Below the pieces are notes generated by a model that was given only the letters and a program-made list of their open reading frames with translations, was not told the DNA's origin and made no database searches. Of a stretch of 64,000 nucleotides of DNA, positions 36,127 to 44,162 are shown piece by piece. How positions within the stretch are numbered: the first letter of the stretch is position 1; the number at the start of each line of letters is the position of its first letter. The stretch lies in the NCBI GenBank assembly GCA_943788425.1, contig CALSQF010000004.1:62001-126000 (forward strand). The letters are read 5' to 3'. This DNA comes from an uncultured Planktomarina sp. GTDB taxonomy: Bacteria > Pseudomonadota > Alphaproteobacteria > Rhodobacterales > Rhodobacteraceae. The position numbers and the translations under genes were made by a program.

Positions 36127-37086
36127 TTAGGCGCTGTTGATCATTTTATATTGTCGAACAATCACTTCAGCTTGTTTAATGGAAGCGATATCGACCAAAC
36201 GGCCTTTATAGACCGTGGCGCCTTCGCCGTTTTCTTTGGCCTTTTGCATGGCAGCGAGAATGTCGCGGGCCTCGGCAACAGCGTCTTCAGAGGGGGTGAA
36301 AACCTCATTGGCCAGTGCGATTTGCTTGGGATGGATCGCCCATTTGCCAACCATGCCAAGGGTGGCGGAACGGCGGGCCTGGGCGTGGAAACCCGCATCA
36401 TCGCTGAAATCGCCAAAGGGTCCATCAACCGGCAACACCCCATGGGTGCGACAGGCCGCGACGATAGCCGCCTGGGCCCAGTGCCAAGGATCTGACCAAT
36501 GTTTGCTCTCGCCATGCTGCATATAGTAATTCTCTTGCGTGCCACCGATGCCAGTGGTCTGCATGCCCATAGAGGCCGCAAAATCAGCCGCGCCCAAGGA
36601 CATGGCCACAAGCCGCGGTGAGCTGGCGGCAATCTCTTCGACATGGGCCAGACCTGCGGCGCTTTCGATAATGACTTCAAAGGTGATGGGCTTGCGGCGT
36701 CCCTTGGCTGTTTCAACGGCAGTGGCCAAGGCATCGACGGCGTAGACATCAGCGGCACAGCCAACCTTTGGGATCATGATTTGATCAAGCCGGTCTGAGG
36801 CGCGCTCCAGAAGATCCACAACGTCGCGGTACCAATAGGGGGTGTCGAGACCGTTAATTCGTACCGAGAGGGTCTTGCTGCCCCAATCAACGTCATGGGT
36901 CGCTTGAATGATGTTTTCGCGTGCGCTGTCTTTGTCGCTGGGCGCCACGCTGTCTTCGAGATCAAGATTGATCACATCTGCTGCACTGGCTGCCATTTTT
37001 ACAAACAGCGCGACGCGCGAACCGGGGCCGAACAATTGGCAGCGGTTGGGGCGCGCGACAGGGGTGGGTTGCAAACGAAATGACAT
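36127..37086 (-). CDS. mcl1: L-malyl-CoA/beta-methylmalyl-CoA lyase
   Basis: 319 residues of the HpcH/HpaI/CitE family. The N-terminus MSFRLQPTPVARPNRCQLFG and the catalytic LDLEDSVAPSDKDSAREN (about residue 45) match Rhodobacter Mcl1, which cleaves L-malyl-CoA and beta-methylmalyl-CoA in the ethylmalonyl-CoA pathway for acetyl-CoA assimilation. The FEVIIESAAGLAHVEEIA block is intact, as is KWAIHPKQIALANEVFTPSE. ATG at 37086 follows a GAGG. Palindromic TTGC/GCAA sites sit in its upstream region, suggesting regulation by a short-chain acyl-CoA-responsive factor (inference). Confidence 0.93.
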   Translation of the reverse strand: MSFRLQPTPVARPNRCQLFGPGSRVALFVKMAASAADVINLDLEDSVAPSDKDSARENIIQATHDVDWGSKTLSVRINGLDTPYWYRDVVDLLERASDRLDQIMIPKVGCAADVYAVDALATAVETAKGRRKPITFEVIIESAAGLAHVEEIAASSPRLVAMSLGAADFAASMGMQTTGIGGTQENYYMQHGESKHWSDPWHWAQAAIVAACRTHGVLPVDGPFGDFSDDAGFHAQARRSATLGMVGKWAIHPKQIALANEVFTPSEDAVAEARDILAAMQKAKENGEGATVYKGRLVDIASIKQAEVIVRQYKMINSA

Positions 37087-37124
37087 GTTGGACCTCGAGT
37101 AAGGAAATTTCAAGATTGGTTGTC

Positions 37125-37162
37125 TTTGCAATATAATCTTGCGCAAGCAGTCGCAAGCGCAA
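37125..37162. promoter_or_regulatory. TTGC/GCAA palindromes upstream of mcl1
   Basis: TTTGCAA (37125-37131), the 10-bp perfect palindrome CTTGCGCAAG (37138-37147), and TTGCGC (37139-37144) paired with GCGCAA (37157-37162) lie 40-75 bp before the mcl1 start, in the AT-rich divergent region facing dgcN. RamB/ScfR-type regulators of acetate and propionate metabolism bind TTTGCAA-like sites, so an operator is plausible; not proven. The same CTTGCGCAAG occurs upstream of trcR. Confidence 0.4.
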
Positions 37163-37372
37163 TTCTGTCACCCGGACCACGGGGATGATTCTGCGACGAA
37201 TGCTGGCTGGATCGTGAGGAAGAACCAGTAATAATTATAATCCGCATTAAAATTCTAATAATATACCAATTTATCGAATATAAATCCATCAAAAAGTAAT
37301 ATCCTGCCCAACAATGGGTGAAATTTCGCGATATGTGACGTAGATTGCGCGTAACAGCACTAGGAGATTGCC

Positions 37373-38374
37373 ATGATCAAGACCCCCTATCTATTGTTTC
37401 TCGGCGATGCGCCAGATCAGCTCGCCGCCAAAGTTGCCATCGGCATTAAAGATTGGCGCCCTGAGAATGCTGTGGCGCAGTTCCGCATGTCGGGATGCGG
37501 CGCGGATCTTGGGATTGCTGATATGTCGTTGCAAGAGGCAAAGGACGCGGGGGCCAAGACTTTGGTCATTGGCGTGGCCAATCGTGGCGGGGTGATTTCT
37601 GAGGCATGGAAAACCGTTCTGAAAGAGGCTCTGGCGATGGGCTATGATCTTGCGTCGGGTCTGCATAATTTGCTGCGCGATGAAGCCGATTTGGTGGCAA
37701 CAGCCGCGAAATATGGCGGTCAGCTGCATGATGTGCGCGTGCCCTCTGTGCAATATCCCATCGCCAATGGCAAAAAGCGAAGCGGCAAGCGGTGCTTGAC
37801 CGTGGGGACGGATTGCTCTGTGGGCAAGATGTATACGGCGATGGCAATGGATGCGGAGATGCGTCAGCGGGGGTTGAAATCCACTTTCCGCGCAACGGGA
37901 CAGACGGGGATTTTGATCACCGGTGGCGGTGTGCCTTTGGATGCGGTGATTGCCGATTTTATGGCGGGCTCCGTGGAGTATTTAACACCAGATAATGACG
38001 CCGATCATTGGGATCACATCGAAGGGCAGGGCAGCCTGTTTCACGTGTCCTACTCAGGCGTGACCATGGCACTCATTCATGGCGGTCAGCCTGACGCGCT
38101 GATTTTGGGCCATGAGCCCACGCGCAGCCATATGCGCGGCTTGCCGGATTATCAGCAGCCCAGCTTGGAAGAGCTGCGCGATATGGCTTTGGCCCTGGCG
38201 CGGGTGGCCAATCCCGCGTGCCAAGTTTTGGGGATATCGGTCAATACCCAGCATATGTCTGAGGCCGAAGCCAAAAGTTACTTGGCGGAAGTGGAAGAGC
38301 GTATGGGGCTTCCAACTGTGGATCCCATTCGCATCGGGTCCGGCCGCCTGGTCGATGCGTTGATGGCGCTTTGA
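37373..38374 (+). CDS. dgcN: D-glutamate N-acetyltransferase DgcN (DUF1611)
   Basis: 333 residues of the DUF1611 family. A P-loop TVGTDCSVGKMYTAMAMDAE (about residue 142) follows an N-terminal Rossmann-like domain (YLLFLGDAPDQLAAKVAIGI). This family contains DgcN, which N-acetylates D-glutamate in the marine D-Glu catabolic route; DgcA (next gene) then racemises N-acetyl-D-Glu. The adjacency of both plus a D-amino-acid aminotransferase makes this reading strong. The ATG lies after CTAGGAG. A GC-rich spacer with three hairpins separates it from dgcA. Confidence 0.85.
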   Translation: MIKTPYLLFLGDAPDQLAAKVAIGIKDWRPENAVAQFRMSGCGADLGIADMSLQEAKDAGAKTLVIGVANRGGVISEAWKTVLKEALAMGYDLASGLHNLLRDEADLVATAAKYGGQLHDVRVPSVQYPIANGKKRSGKRCLTVGTDCSVGKMYTAMAMDAEMRQRGLKSTFRATGQTGILITGGGVPLDAVIADFMAGSVEYLTPDNDADHWDHIEGQGSLFHVSYSGVTMALIHGGQPDALILGHEPTRSHMRGLPDYQQPSLEELRDMALALARVANPACQVLGISVNTQHMSEAEAKSYLAEVEERMGLPTVDPIRIGSGRLVDALMAL

Positions 38375-38383
38375 TCCAAAGGA

Positions 38384-38463
38384 GCGGCGCCTGTCGGCGC
38401 CGCACAACTCTATGCCTGTCGCGCGGCGTCGCCGCTTGACAGGCCCGGGCTGCCGCGACAGCC
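38384..38463. other. Three consecutive hairpins between dgcN and dgcA
   Basis: Hairpin 1: GCGGCGCC (38384-38391) and GGCGCCGC (38396-38403) with a TGTC loop. Hairpin 2: GCCTGTC (38414-38420) and GACAGGC (38438-38444), with an inner GCGGC-GTC-GCCGC stem. Hairpin 3: GGCTG (38448-38452) and CAGCC (38459-38463). No U run follows any of them, so they look like mRNA-stabilising or REP-like elements in the dgcN-dgcA transcript rather than a terminator. Confidence 0.6.
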
Positions 38464-38484
38464 TACGTGGCAAAGGACATAAGG

Positions 38485-39453
38485 ATGGGTATGCGGATCA
38501 CGGTTCAGCCAGAGACGTTTCAATTGGCGCAGGTTTTTACAATTTCGCGGGGCTCGCGCAGTCAGGCAGAGGTCTTGACCGTTCGGATTGAGAAGGATGG
38601 GGTCATTGGCTGGGGCGAATGTGTGCCCTATGCGCGCTATGGGGAGAGCCTGGCTTCGGTGACTGCGCAGATCGACGCGCTGGGCAATATTTCGCATGAG
38701 GAGCTGGGCGAGGCCCTGCCTGCGGGTGCGGCGCGCAACGCGGTGGATTGTGCTTTTTGGGATTTAGAGGCCAAGACCAGCGGTGTTTCGGTGGCACAGC
38801 GCGTTGGCTTGCAAGATCTTCAGCCGCAAATTACCGCCTATACCCTGTCTTTGGACAGTCCGGAGGCAATGGAGCGTCAAGCCAGGCTCAATGCGCATCG
38901 GCCTTTGCTGAAAATCAAGCTGGGAACGCCTGATGATATGCCTCGGCTTGAAGCGGTGCGGCGCGGCGCGCCCAAGGCACGGATCATTGTGGACGCCAAT
39001 GAAGGATGGAGCGCTGAGGTGTACTCAGATCTCGCGCCACATTTGCTGCGCCTTGGGGTCGAATTGATCGAACAGCCTTTGCCAGCATCAGAAGATGACG
39101 CGCTTTTGGGCCTTGAGCGCCCATTGCCGATTTGTGCCGATGAGAGCTGTCATGATCGGAGCTCTTTGCCGCATATGCGCGGGAAGTATGATTATGCCAA
39201 TATCAAATTGGATAAGACAGGCGGCTTGACCGAAGCCCTTGCCCTTCGCGATGCGGCGTTGGAGGCGGGTTTTGGTTTGATGGTGGGGTGTATGGTCGGC
39301 AGTTCGCTGGCGATGGCTCCAGCAGTGCTTTTGGCGCAGGCCGCGCAGTTCACCGATCTTGACGGGCCGCTGCTTTTGGCCGAAGACCGAGATCACGCTT
39401 TGAAATTTGACGCAGACGGTGTGCATCCGCCCGTCGCAGCCTTGTGGGGATAG
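38485..39453 (+). CDS. dgcA: N-acetyl-D-glutamate racemase DgcA (enolase superfamily)
   Basis: 322 residues. Enolase-superfamily member of the dipeptide-epimerase/MR group. Catalytic-type motifs: LLKIKLGTPDDMPRLEAVRR (Lys-x-Lys, about residue 140), IIVDANEGW (metal Asp), EQPLPASEDD (metal Glu) and ICADESCHD (metal Asp). Such genes beside DUF1611 are DgcA, which converts N-acetyl-D-Glu to the L form. ATG at 38485 is preferred: AAAGGA lies 7 bp upstream, while the GTG at 38467 has no ribosome site. It is 4 bp from the aminotransferase gene. Confidence 0.85.
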   Translation: MGMRITVQPETFQLAQVFTISRGSRSQAEVLTVRIEKDGVIGWGECVPYARYGESLASVTAQIDALGNISHEELGEALPAGAARNAVDCAFWDLEAKTSGVSVAQRVGLQDLQPQITAYTLSLDSPEAMERQARLNAHRPLLKIKLGTPDDMPRLEAVRRGAPKARIIVDANEGWSAEVYSDLAPHLLRLGVELIEQPLPASEDDALLGLERPLPICADESCHDRSSLPHMRGKYDYANIKLDKTGGLTEALALRDAALEAGFGLMVGCMVGSSLAMAPAVLLAQAAQFTDLDGPLLLAEDRDHALKFDADGVHPPVAALWG

Positions 39454-39457
39454 ACCA

Positions 39458-40318
39458 ATGACACGCACCGTATATGTAAACGGCAAGTATTTGCCGGAAA
39501 ATGAAGCGACGGTTTCAATTTTCGATCGAGGCTTTCTTTTCGCCGATGGCGTCTATGAGGTGACGTCGGTTTTGGATGGGAAGCTTATTGATTTTGATGG
39601 CCATGCGCGGCGTTTGGCGCGTTCACTGGGCGAGCTGGGCATGCGCAATCCGATTGCGACCGAAGATTTGCTTGAGGTGCACCGGGAGTTGGTCCGAGCG
39701 AACAGCATCGTTGAGGGCCTGATCTATTTGCAGATCACCCGCGGCGCGGCTGCTGATCGCGATTTTGCCTATCCCTGTGAAGACACGCCGCCGACCATCG
39801 TGTTGTTCACACAAAATAAACCAGGTCTTGCGGACAGTCCGATGGCGAAGACAGGCATTAAGGTGATCTCTATTGAGGATCAGCGCTGGGCCCGCCGGGA
39901 CATCAAGACCGTGCAATTACTATATCCTTCCATGGGCAAGATGATGGCCAAGGCCGCCGGCTGTGATGATGCTTGGATGGTTGAGGATGGTGCTGTCACA
40001 GAAGGCACCTCGAATAACGCCTATATCGTTAAAGGTGGCAAGATCATCACTCGGCATTTGTCGAATGACATTTTGCATGGCATCACCCGTGCCGCCGTGT
40101 TGCGCTTTGCCCGTGAAGCGCAAATGGAAGTGGAAGAGCGCGCCTTCACAGTGGCAGAAGCGCAGGATGCAGATGAGGCCTTTTTTACATCGGCTTCGGC
40201 CTTTGTGATGCCTGTGGTTGAGCTGGATGGCGCGGCGATTGGGACCGGTGCACCGGGGCCTGTGGCCACACGGTTGCGGGAAATCTATCTTGATGAGTCG
40301 CGCCAAGTGGCAATTTAA
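39458..40318 (+). CDS. dat: D-amino-acid transaminase
   Basis: 286 residues, PLP fold type IV. Starts MTRTVYVNGKYLPENEATVS with IFDRGFLFADGVYEV, the D-alanine-aminotransferase signature. The PLP Lys is in RDIKTVQLLYPSMGK (about residue 148). EGTSNNAYIVK (about residue 185) matches the D-amino-acid/branched-chain group. It interconverts D-amino acids and 2-oxo acids, linking D-Ala and others to D-Glu. The gene follows dgcA by 4 bp and forms the last gene of the D-amino-acid cluster. Confidence 0.9.
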   Translation: MTRTVYVNGKYLPENEATVSIFDRGFLFADGVYEVTSVLDGKLIDFDGHARRLARSLGELGMRNPIATEDLLEVHRELVRANSIVEGLIYLQITRGAAADRDFAYPCEDTPPTIVLFTQNKPGLADSPMAKTGIKVISIEDQRWARRDIKTVQLLYPSMGKMMAKAAGCDDAWMVEDGAVTEGTSNNAYIVKGGKIITRHLSNDILHGITRAAVLRFAREAQMEVEERAFTVAEAQDADEAFFTSASAFVMPVVELDGAAIGTGAPGPVATRLREIYLDESRQVAI

Positions 40319-40409
40319 TCGAATATCCTAGATGCCCGATGGTGGTGCGCCCGCTTTCTCTTGCTCGAATCTATGAAATACAGTTTGTTAGCCGTGCAAG
40401 GGTATTGTT

Positions 40410-42557
40410 GTGGCTTTCAGAACGAAAATTGGATTAATCGCGTTTTGCGTGGGATTGAGCGCTTTGGGATGGTTGGCCTACTCCAGTTGGCTGAACCGCA
40501 TTGAGGCGCGCATTGCTCAACGGGTCACGCTAGACGGGCTTGAGCTGGACCACCCGTTGCAAATTTCGGTGAATGGTCGCGTGGTTACAGTTTCAGGATG
40601 GGTCAATTCTGAAGCAGAACGTGCCCGGGTGTTGCGCCATTTGCACCCCCATGGGCCGGATATCACTGTGGCAGATCGCATGTCGCTGTTGGCGGAGGCC
40701 CGCCCCTATGTGACACAAATCATCCGCGATGCGCAGGGGCTGCGAGTATCAGGCTATGCCCCCAGCCAAGCGGCGCTTGCAGCGGTCGCGGCGCAGGTTG
40801 GGGCAGGCGCCGCCGATTTGCAATTGGCCTCTGGCATATCACAAGCGCGGTGGCGGGAGGCCATGGAAAGCGCCATCAAAAGCCTTTCGCATTTGCAATA
40901 TGCCAGATTACGGCTTGAAGACAGCCAGCTGCATTTGACCGCAACGGCGCGATTGCCCGATGATGCGCAAGCGGCGCGTGCGGCTTTGCTGGCGGGATAT
41001 GACAGCCAAGTGGAGATTGAGGTTCTTGACGACGGACAGCCCTTTGCGCTGTCGGTGCAGCTCTCAAAGGGGCAGCTCACGGCCATGGGAAAATTTCCGA
41101 CGGGCGTATTGCCGCAAATTGTACCGGAAGACATGGGCAGGCCAGCGCGGGCGTTGCACGTTGAACAGGCGAGAATTGACGACGCTGACGGTCAGTTTAC
41201 CCAAGCTCTGCGGGCCGCTTTGAGGGCCATGGCACAGGTGCAATCAGGCCAGCTTGAGGTGTCAAAGGAAAGAATTGAGATCACGGGCCTGGTCAACCGT
41301 GCGGGGCTATTGCGCGCTGAACGCGCTTTGCGGAAAAGACCTGCGAAAACTGAGCTGGTGCGCCGCCTGGAGATTTACGATGACGGCCAGCCGTTCTACC
41401 TCTTGGTGGAATTTGATGGCGCCGAAGTTCAGTTTCGCGGTAAGATCCCCTATGGGGTGAAGCTCTCTGCTTCAGCCACCCGCTTTGAGGCACAGCGCTC
41501 CGAAAATTTGGTGCAGGCGGAGATCACGGACGGCGCGCGTGATTGGACAGGCGCCTTGGTTGCGGGTCTGGCTGGTCTGCGTGAGATGCAACATGGCCGT
41601 TTGATGGTGGCGCCGGGATCGCTTCACCTGTCGGGCACCGTAACCACGCCTGAAATACAGGCAAAAATCGAGGCGCATTTGGCGCAAAAGCCAGCGGAAT
41701 TTTTGCTCACGCGCCGGTTTGATCTGGTGGATGATGGCACGCCGCCGGATTTCACACTTGCCTATGAGGCCCAAAGCGGGGCACGCCTGTCCGGGAAATT
41801 GCCCAAGGGTTTGGATGCCGCGAAGATTACTCAGATTTTGCAGCTGCCCTATATTGAGGATACGGCTCAGGTGGGTTTGATCGGCCGGGCGGATTTTACG
41901 CGGCAGGTCTTAAGGGTTTTGGCGGATTGGCTGCGGCACTTTGAGCAGTTTGAGTTCCAGTATTCTGCAGGGCAGCTGGCCCTAAAGGGTGTGGCTGCGC
42001 CGGGTGTGGCAGCTAAGGACTTGGCTGCAGCTTTGTCGTCGCGTTTTGTAATTGCCACTGAAATCTCGGAGGCTGGGCTCAGCGCGGATATCGGCGCAGA
42101 GCGCATTCATGCCCGAAGCGGGCTCTTAGAGCGCCGAGTGCCTGGGGCCTGGGTGCCGGTCTATAGTTTTGAGCCGACAGCCGCGCGGTGCAGCGCTGCC
42201 ACATCGACTATTTTGGAGCAGGAATACCTCAGGTTCGGGGAGGGTCTTGCGCGCTTTGATGTCAGCGCGGCGCCCGCATTGGCGCATTTGGCCGGATTGA
42301 TTGGTCATTGTTTGCGAAACTCTGCGCTGCGTGTCGACGCGGTCGATCATAGTTTTTCGATGCAAAACGAGGCGGAGAATGACCAACTCAGCCGTTCACG
42401 GGCCGCGGCTTTGGTCGCGGCATTAACCGCGCTCGGCCTGACCAAAGAGCGCATTCATCCCAAGGGATTCGGAGATCGCAGGCCGCATGATACGCAACAG
42501 CTGTCCTTTGCGCAGGCTGCGGACCGCATTGAATTCATTTGGGACGAGCAGCCATGA
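40410..42557 (+). CDS. OmpA-like protein with 117-residue internal repeats
   Basis: 715 residues. N-terminal membrane anchor (IGLIAFCVGLSALGWLAYSS) from a GTG start with AAGGGT upstream. The body contains a repeat: DDGQPFALSVQL (residue 207), DDGQPFYLLVEF (324) and DDGTPPDFTLAY (441), each followed by a G-K-x-P-x-G turn, spaced by exactly 117 residues. The last 80 residues resemble an OmpA C-terminal domain (QLSRSRAAALVAALTALGLT; PKGFGDRRPHD), though the Asp-x2-Gly part is degenerate. Probably a periplasmic cell-envelope protein that contacts peptidoglycan (inference). The HhH gene follows after 24 bp. Confidence 0.78.
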   Translation: MAFRTKIGLIAFCVGLSALGWLAYSSWLNRIEARIAQRVTLDGLELDHPLQISVNGRVVTVSGWVNSEAERARVLRHLHPHGPDITVADRMSLLAEARPYVTQIIRDAQGLRVSGYAPSQAALAAVAAQVGAGAADLQLASGISQARWREAMESAIKSLSHLQYARLRLEDSQLHLTATARLPDDAQAARAALLAGYDSQVEIEVLDDGQPFALSVQLSKGQLTAMGKFPTGVLPQIVPEDMGRPARALHVEQARIDDADGQFTQALRAALRAMAQVQSGQLEVSKERIEITGLVNRAGLLRAERALRKRPAKTELVRRLEIYDDGQPFYLLVEFDGAEVQFRGKIPYGVKLSASATRFEAQRSENLVQAEITDGARDWTGALVAGLAGLREMQHGRLMVAPGSLHLSGTVTTPEIQAKIEAHLAQKPAEFLLTRRFDLVDDGTPPDFTLAYEAQSGARLSGKLPKGLDAAKITQILQLPYIEDTAQVGLIGRADFTRQVLRVLADWLRHFEQFEFQYSAGQLALKGVAAPGVAAKDLAAALSSRFVIATEISEAGLSADIGAERIHARSGLLERRVPGAWVPVYSFEPTAARCSAATSTILEQEYLRFGEGLARFDVSAAPALAHLAGLIGHCLRNSALRVDAVDHSFSMQNEAENDQLSRSRAAALVAALTALGLTKERIHPKGFGDRRPHDTQQLSFAQAADRIEFIWDEQP

Positions 42558-42581
42558 AACGATCACAGGGGACGCGCGCGC

Positions 42582-43025
42582 ATGTTTGAAGGTTGGATGT
42601 TTCTTGTGACCGAAATTTGGGTCCTGCTTGTGTTGGCGGGTCTGTTGGGGTTGTTTTGTGGCTGGATCATCTGGGGATTTGGCAAAAAGGGCAGGGCGTT
42701 TGATCCAGAGGATGCTGCCGTCGCAGGTAAAACCCTCCCGCCTTTGGAGCCCGAAGCGGAGCCGGGCCCGCCTGCCTTACCGCCGGGCTTTAATTTAGAC
42801 AATACACCCGATGATCTGCGGCGGATTAGAGGTATTGGTCCAAAAATCGAGGCGCAATGTCATCGGCTCGGCATTTATTCCTACGCGCAAATTGCCGCTT
42901 GGACTGCTGAAGATATTGCCCATATTGATGCACAGCTGCGTGGATTTGAAGGCCGGGCCAGCCGAGACGATTGGGTGTCTGAGGCAAAAGCTTTGATGGT
43001 TGAGAAACGCCAGTCCCAGTCCTAG
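42582..43025 (+). CDS. Membrane-anchored helix-hairpin-helix protein
   Basis: 147 residues. One N-terminal transmembrane helix (IWVLLVLAGLLGLFCGWIIW), a Pro/Glu-rich linker, then a C-terminal HhH-like domain: DDLRRIRGIGPKIEAQCHRL (about residue 77) and a second helical part ending GFEGRASRDDWVSEAKAL. The C-terminal domain recurs in alphaproteobacterial proteins as a stand-alone or fused module. The topology would hold it at the inner membrane, facing the cytoplasm if the N-terminus is outside. Role unknown; it is 24 bp after the OmpA-like gene. Confidence 0.75.
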   Translation: MFEGWMFLVTEIWVLLVLAGLLGLFCGWIIWGFGKKGRAFDPEDAAVAGKTLPPLEPEAEPGPPALPPGFNLDNTPDDLRRIRGIGPKIEAQCHRLGIYSYAQIAAWTAEDIAHIDAQLRGFEGRASRDDWVSEAKALMVEKRQSQS

Positions 43026-43324
43026 TCGTGGCTCTTGGCAAATTTTGCCTGGGCTTCTGGGCTGGCTTCGGTTTGGTGCGCGTCTTTCCAGCGCTCAAAC
43101 GGCATACCGTAGAAAGTTTCGCGCGCCTCTGCTTTACTCATTTCAACACTAGCCTCTTGTGCCGCTTCCTGATACCAACGTGACAGGCAATTGCGGCAAA
43201 ATCCTGTAAGATTCATCATATCAATGTTCTGCACATCCGGGCGGTCTTGGATGAGATGTTGCTGCAGGCGGCGGAAGGCGGCGGCTTCAAGTTCTAGTTT
43301 TAATTGCGCGTCCATAGGGGTCAT
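43022..43324 (-). CDS. DUF1244 family protein
   Basis: 100 residues. The block IDMMNLTGFCRNCLSRWYQE (about residue 38) with its Cys-x2-Cys and the ETFYGMPFERWKDAHQTEA segment identify the DUF1244 family, whose function is unknown. I use ATG 43324, which overlaps the stop of the upstream hydrolase gene as ATGA; ATG 43315 three codons later has a better spaced AAGG and is possible. Its 3' end overlaps the convergent HhH gene by 4 bp. Confidence 0.85.
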   Translation of the reverse strand: MTPMDAQLKLELEAAAFRRLQQHLIQDRPDVQNIDMMNLTGFCRNCLSRWYQEAAQEASVEMSKAEARETFYGMPFERWKDAHQTEASPEAQAKFAKSHD

Positions 43325-44076
43325 CCTTGTGATGGGGGGTGCGATTGTACCTCTGCCAGGGCCGATTGTAGTAGGGGCGCCAAAAGCGCGGCCCAAACTT
43401 CTTGGTCCTTGGAAGTTTCTATTAAATCATTTCTGACTTCAATCAAGATATTGAGCCGTCCCTGACGCAGGGCGTGGCGATCGATGCTGTCGCCGGGCAA
43501 ATGCCCATCATAGGGTTCATTGATGCCAACGGTCAGATCTCCACGCGCTTGCAATCGTGCGATAACCGGATCGGCCAGGCGGCGGTCGGCGGCAAAGAGG
43601 ATGCCGATGTCCCAAGGCCGTTTTGGCCGGCCGAGAAGCTGCGGAGTGAAGGAGTGAATGGCAACAATGGCAGGGTCGGATGCAGCGAGCTTGGCATAGG
43701 CCGCATGATAGGGGCGGTGATAGGCCTCGAGCCGGCGCGTAATTTCAACCGCATCGGCGTTGCCATTTGCAGGAATTAGGCTGCCGTCATAGAGCTTCAT
43801 GAGCAATGTAGGATCATCTTCTCCACGGTTGGGATCAATCACCAAGCGGGAGAAATTGCTGCATAAGATGGGCGCTTTTAGGTGCCTTCCCAGCGCAAGG
43901 CTAAGCCCTTTGGCCCCGACGTCGTAAGCAATATGGCGGTTCATATCTTCGGCCGGCAATCCCAGGCTGCCGTTGTTTATCTCCGGTGGCACGCGATTGG
44001 TCGCGTGATCACATGTAATAAGCCATGGCCCTTTATGTTCGGGTCCTGTAATGGAAAATGGGTACTCGTCGCTCAT
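43321..44076 (-). CDS. N-formylglutamate amidohydrolase
   Basis: 251 residues of the N-formylglutamate amidohydrolase (HutG-type) family. Supporting segments are LITCDHATNRVPPEI near residue 19, CSNFSRLVIDPNRGEDDPT (about residue 72), VAIHSFTPQLLGRPKRPWD and LLFAADRRL-like GILFAADRRLADPVI. The family hydrolyses N-formyl-L-glutamate in histidine breakdown, but stand-alone copies next to DUF1244 may have another acyl-amino-acid substrate. It is coupled to the DUF1244 gene by ATGA and divergent from pyk. Confidence 0.88.
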   Translation of the reverse strand: MSDEYPFSITGPEHKGPWLITCDHATNRVPPEINNGSLGLPAEDMNRHIAYDVGAKGLSLALGRHLKAPILCSNFSRLVIDPNRGEDDPTLLMKLYDGSLIPANGNADAVEITRRLEAYHRPYHAAYAKLAASDPAIVAIHSFTPQLLGRPKRPWDIGILFAADRRLADPVIARLQARGDLTVGINEPYDGHLPGDSIDRHALRQGRLNILIEVRNDLIETSKDQEVWAALLAPLLQSALAEVQSHPPSQG

Positions 44077-44162
44077 GTCCCCTCTTAGCTGAGTTGCACA
44101 GGGATGTGAATTGGGGCATTAGGAGCTCAACATGATAGCGGTAACATAAAAGAGTTCTTTGC

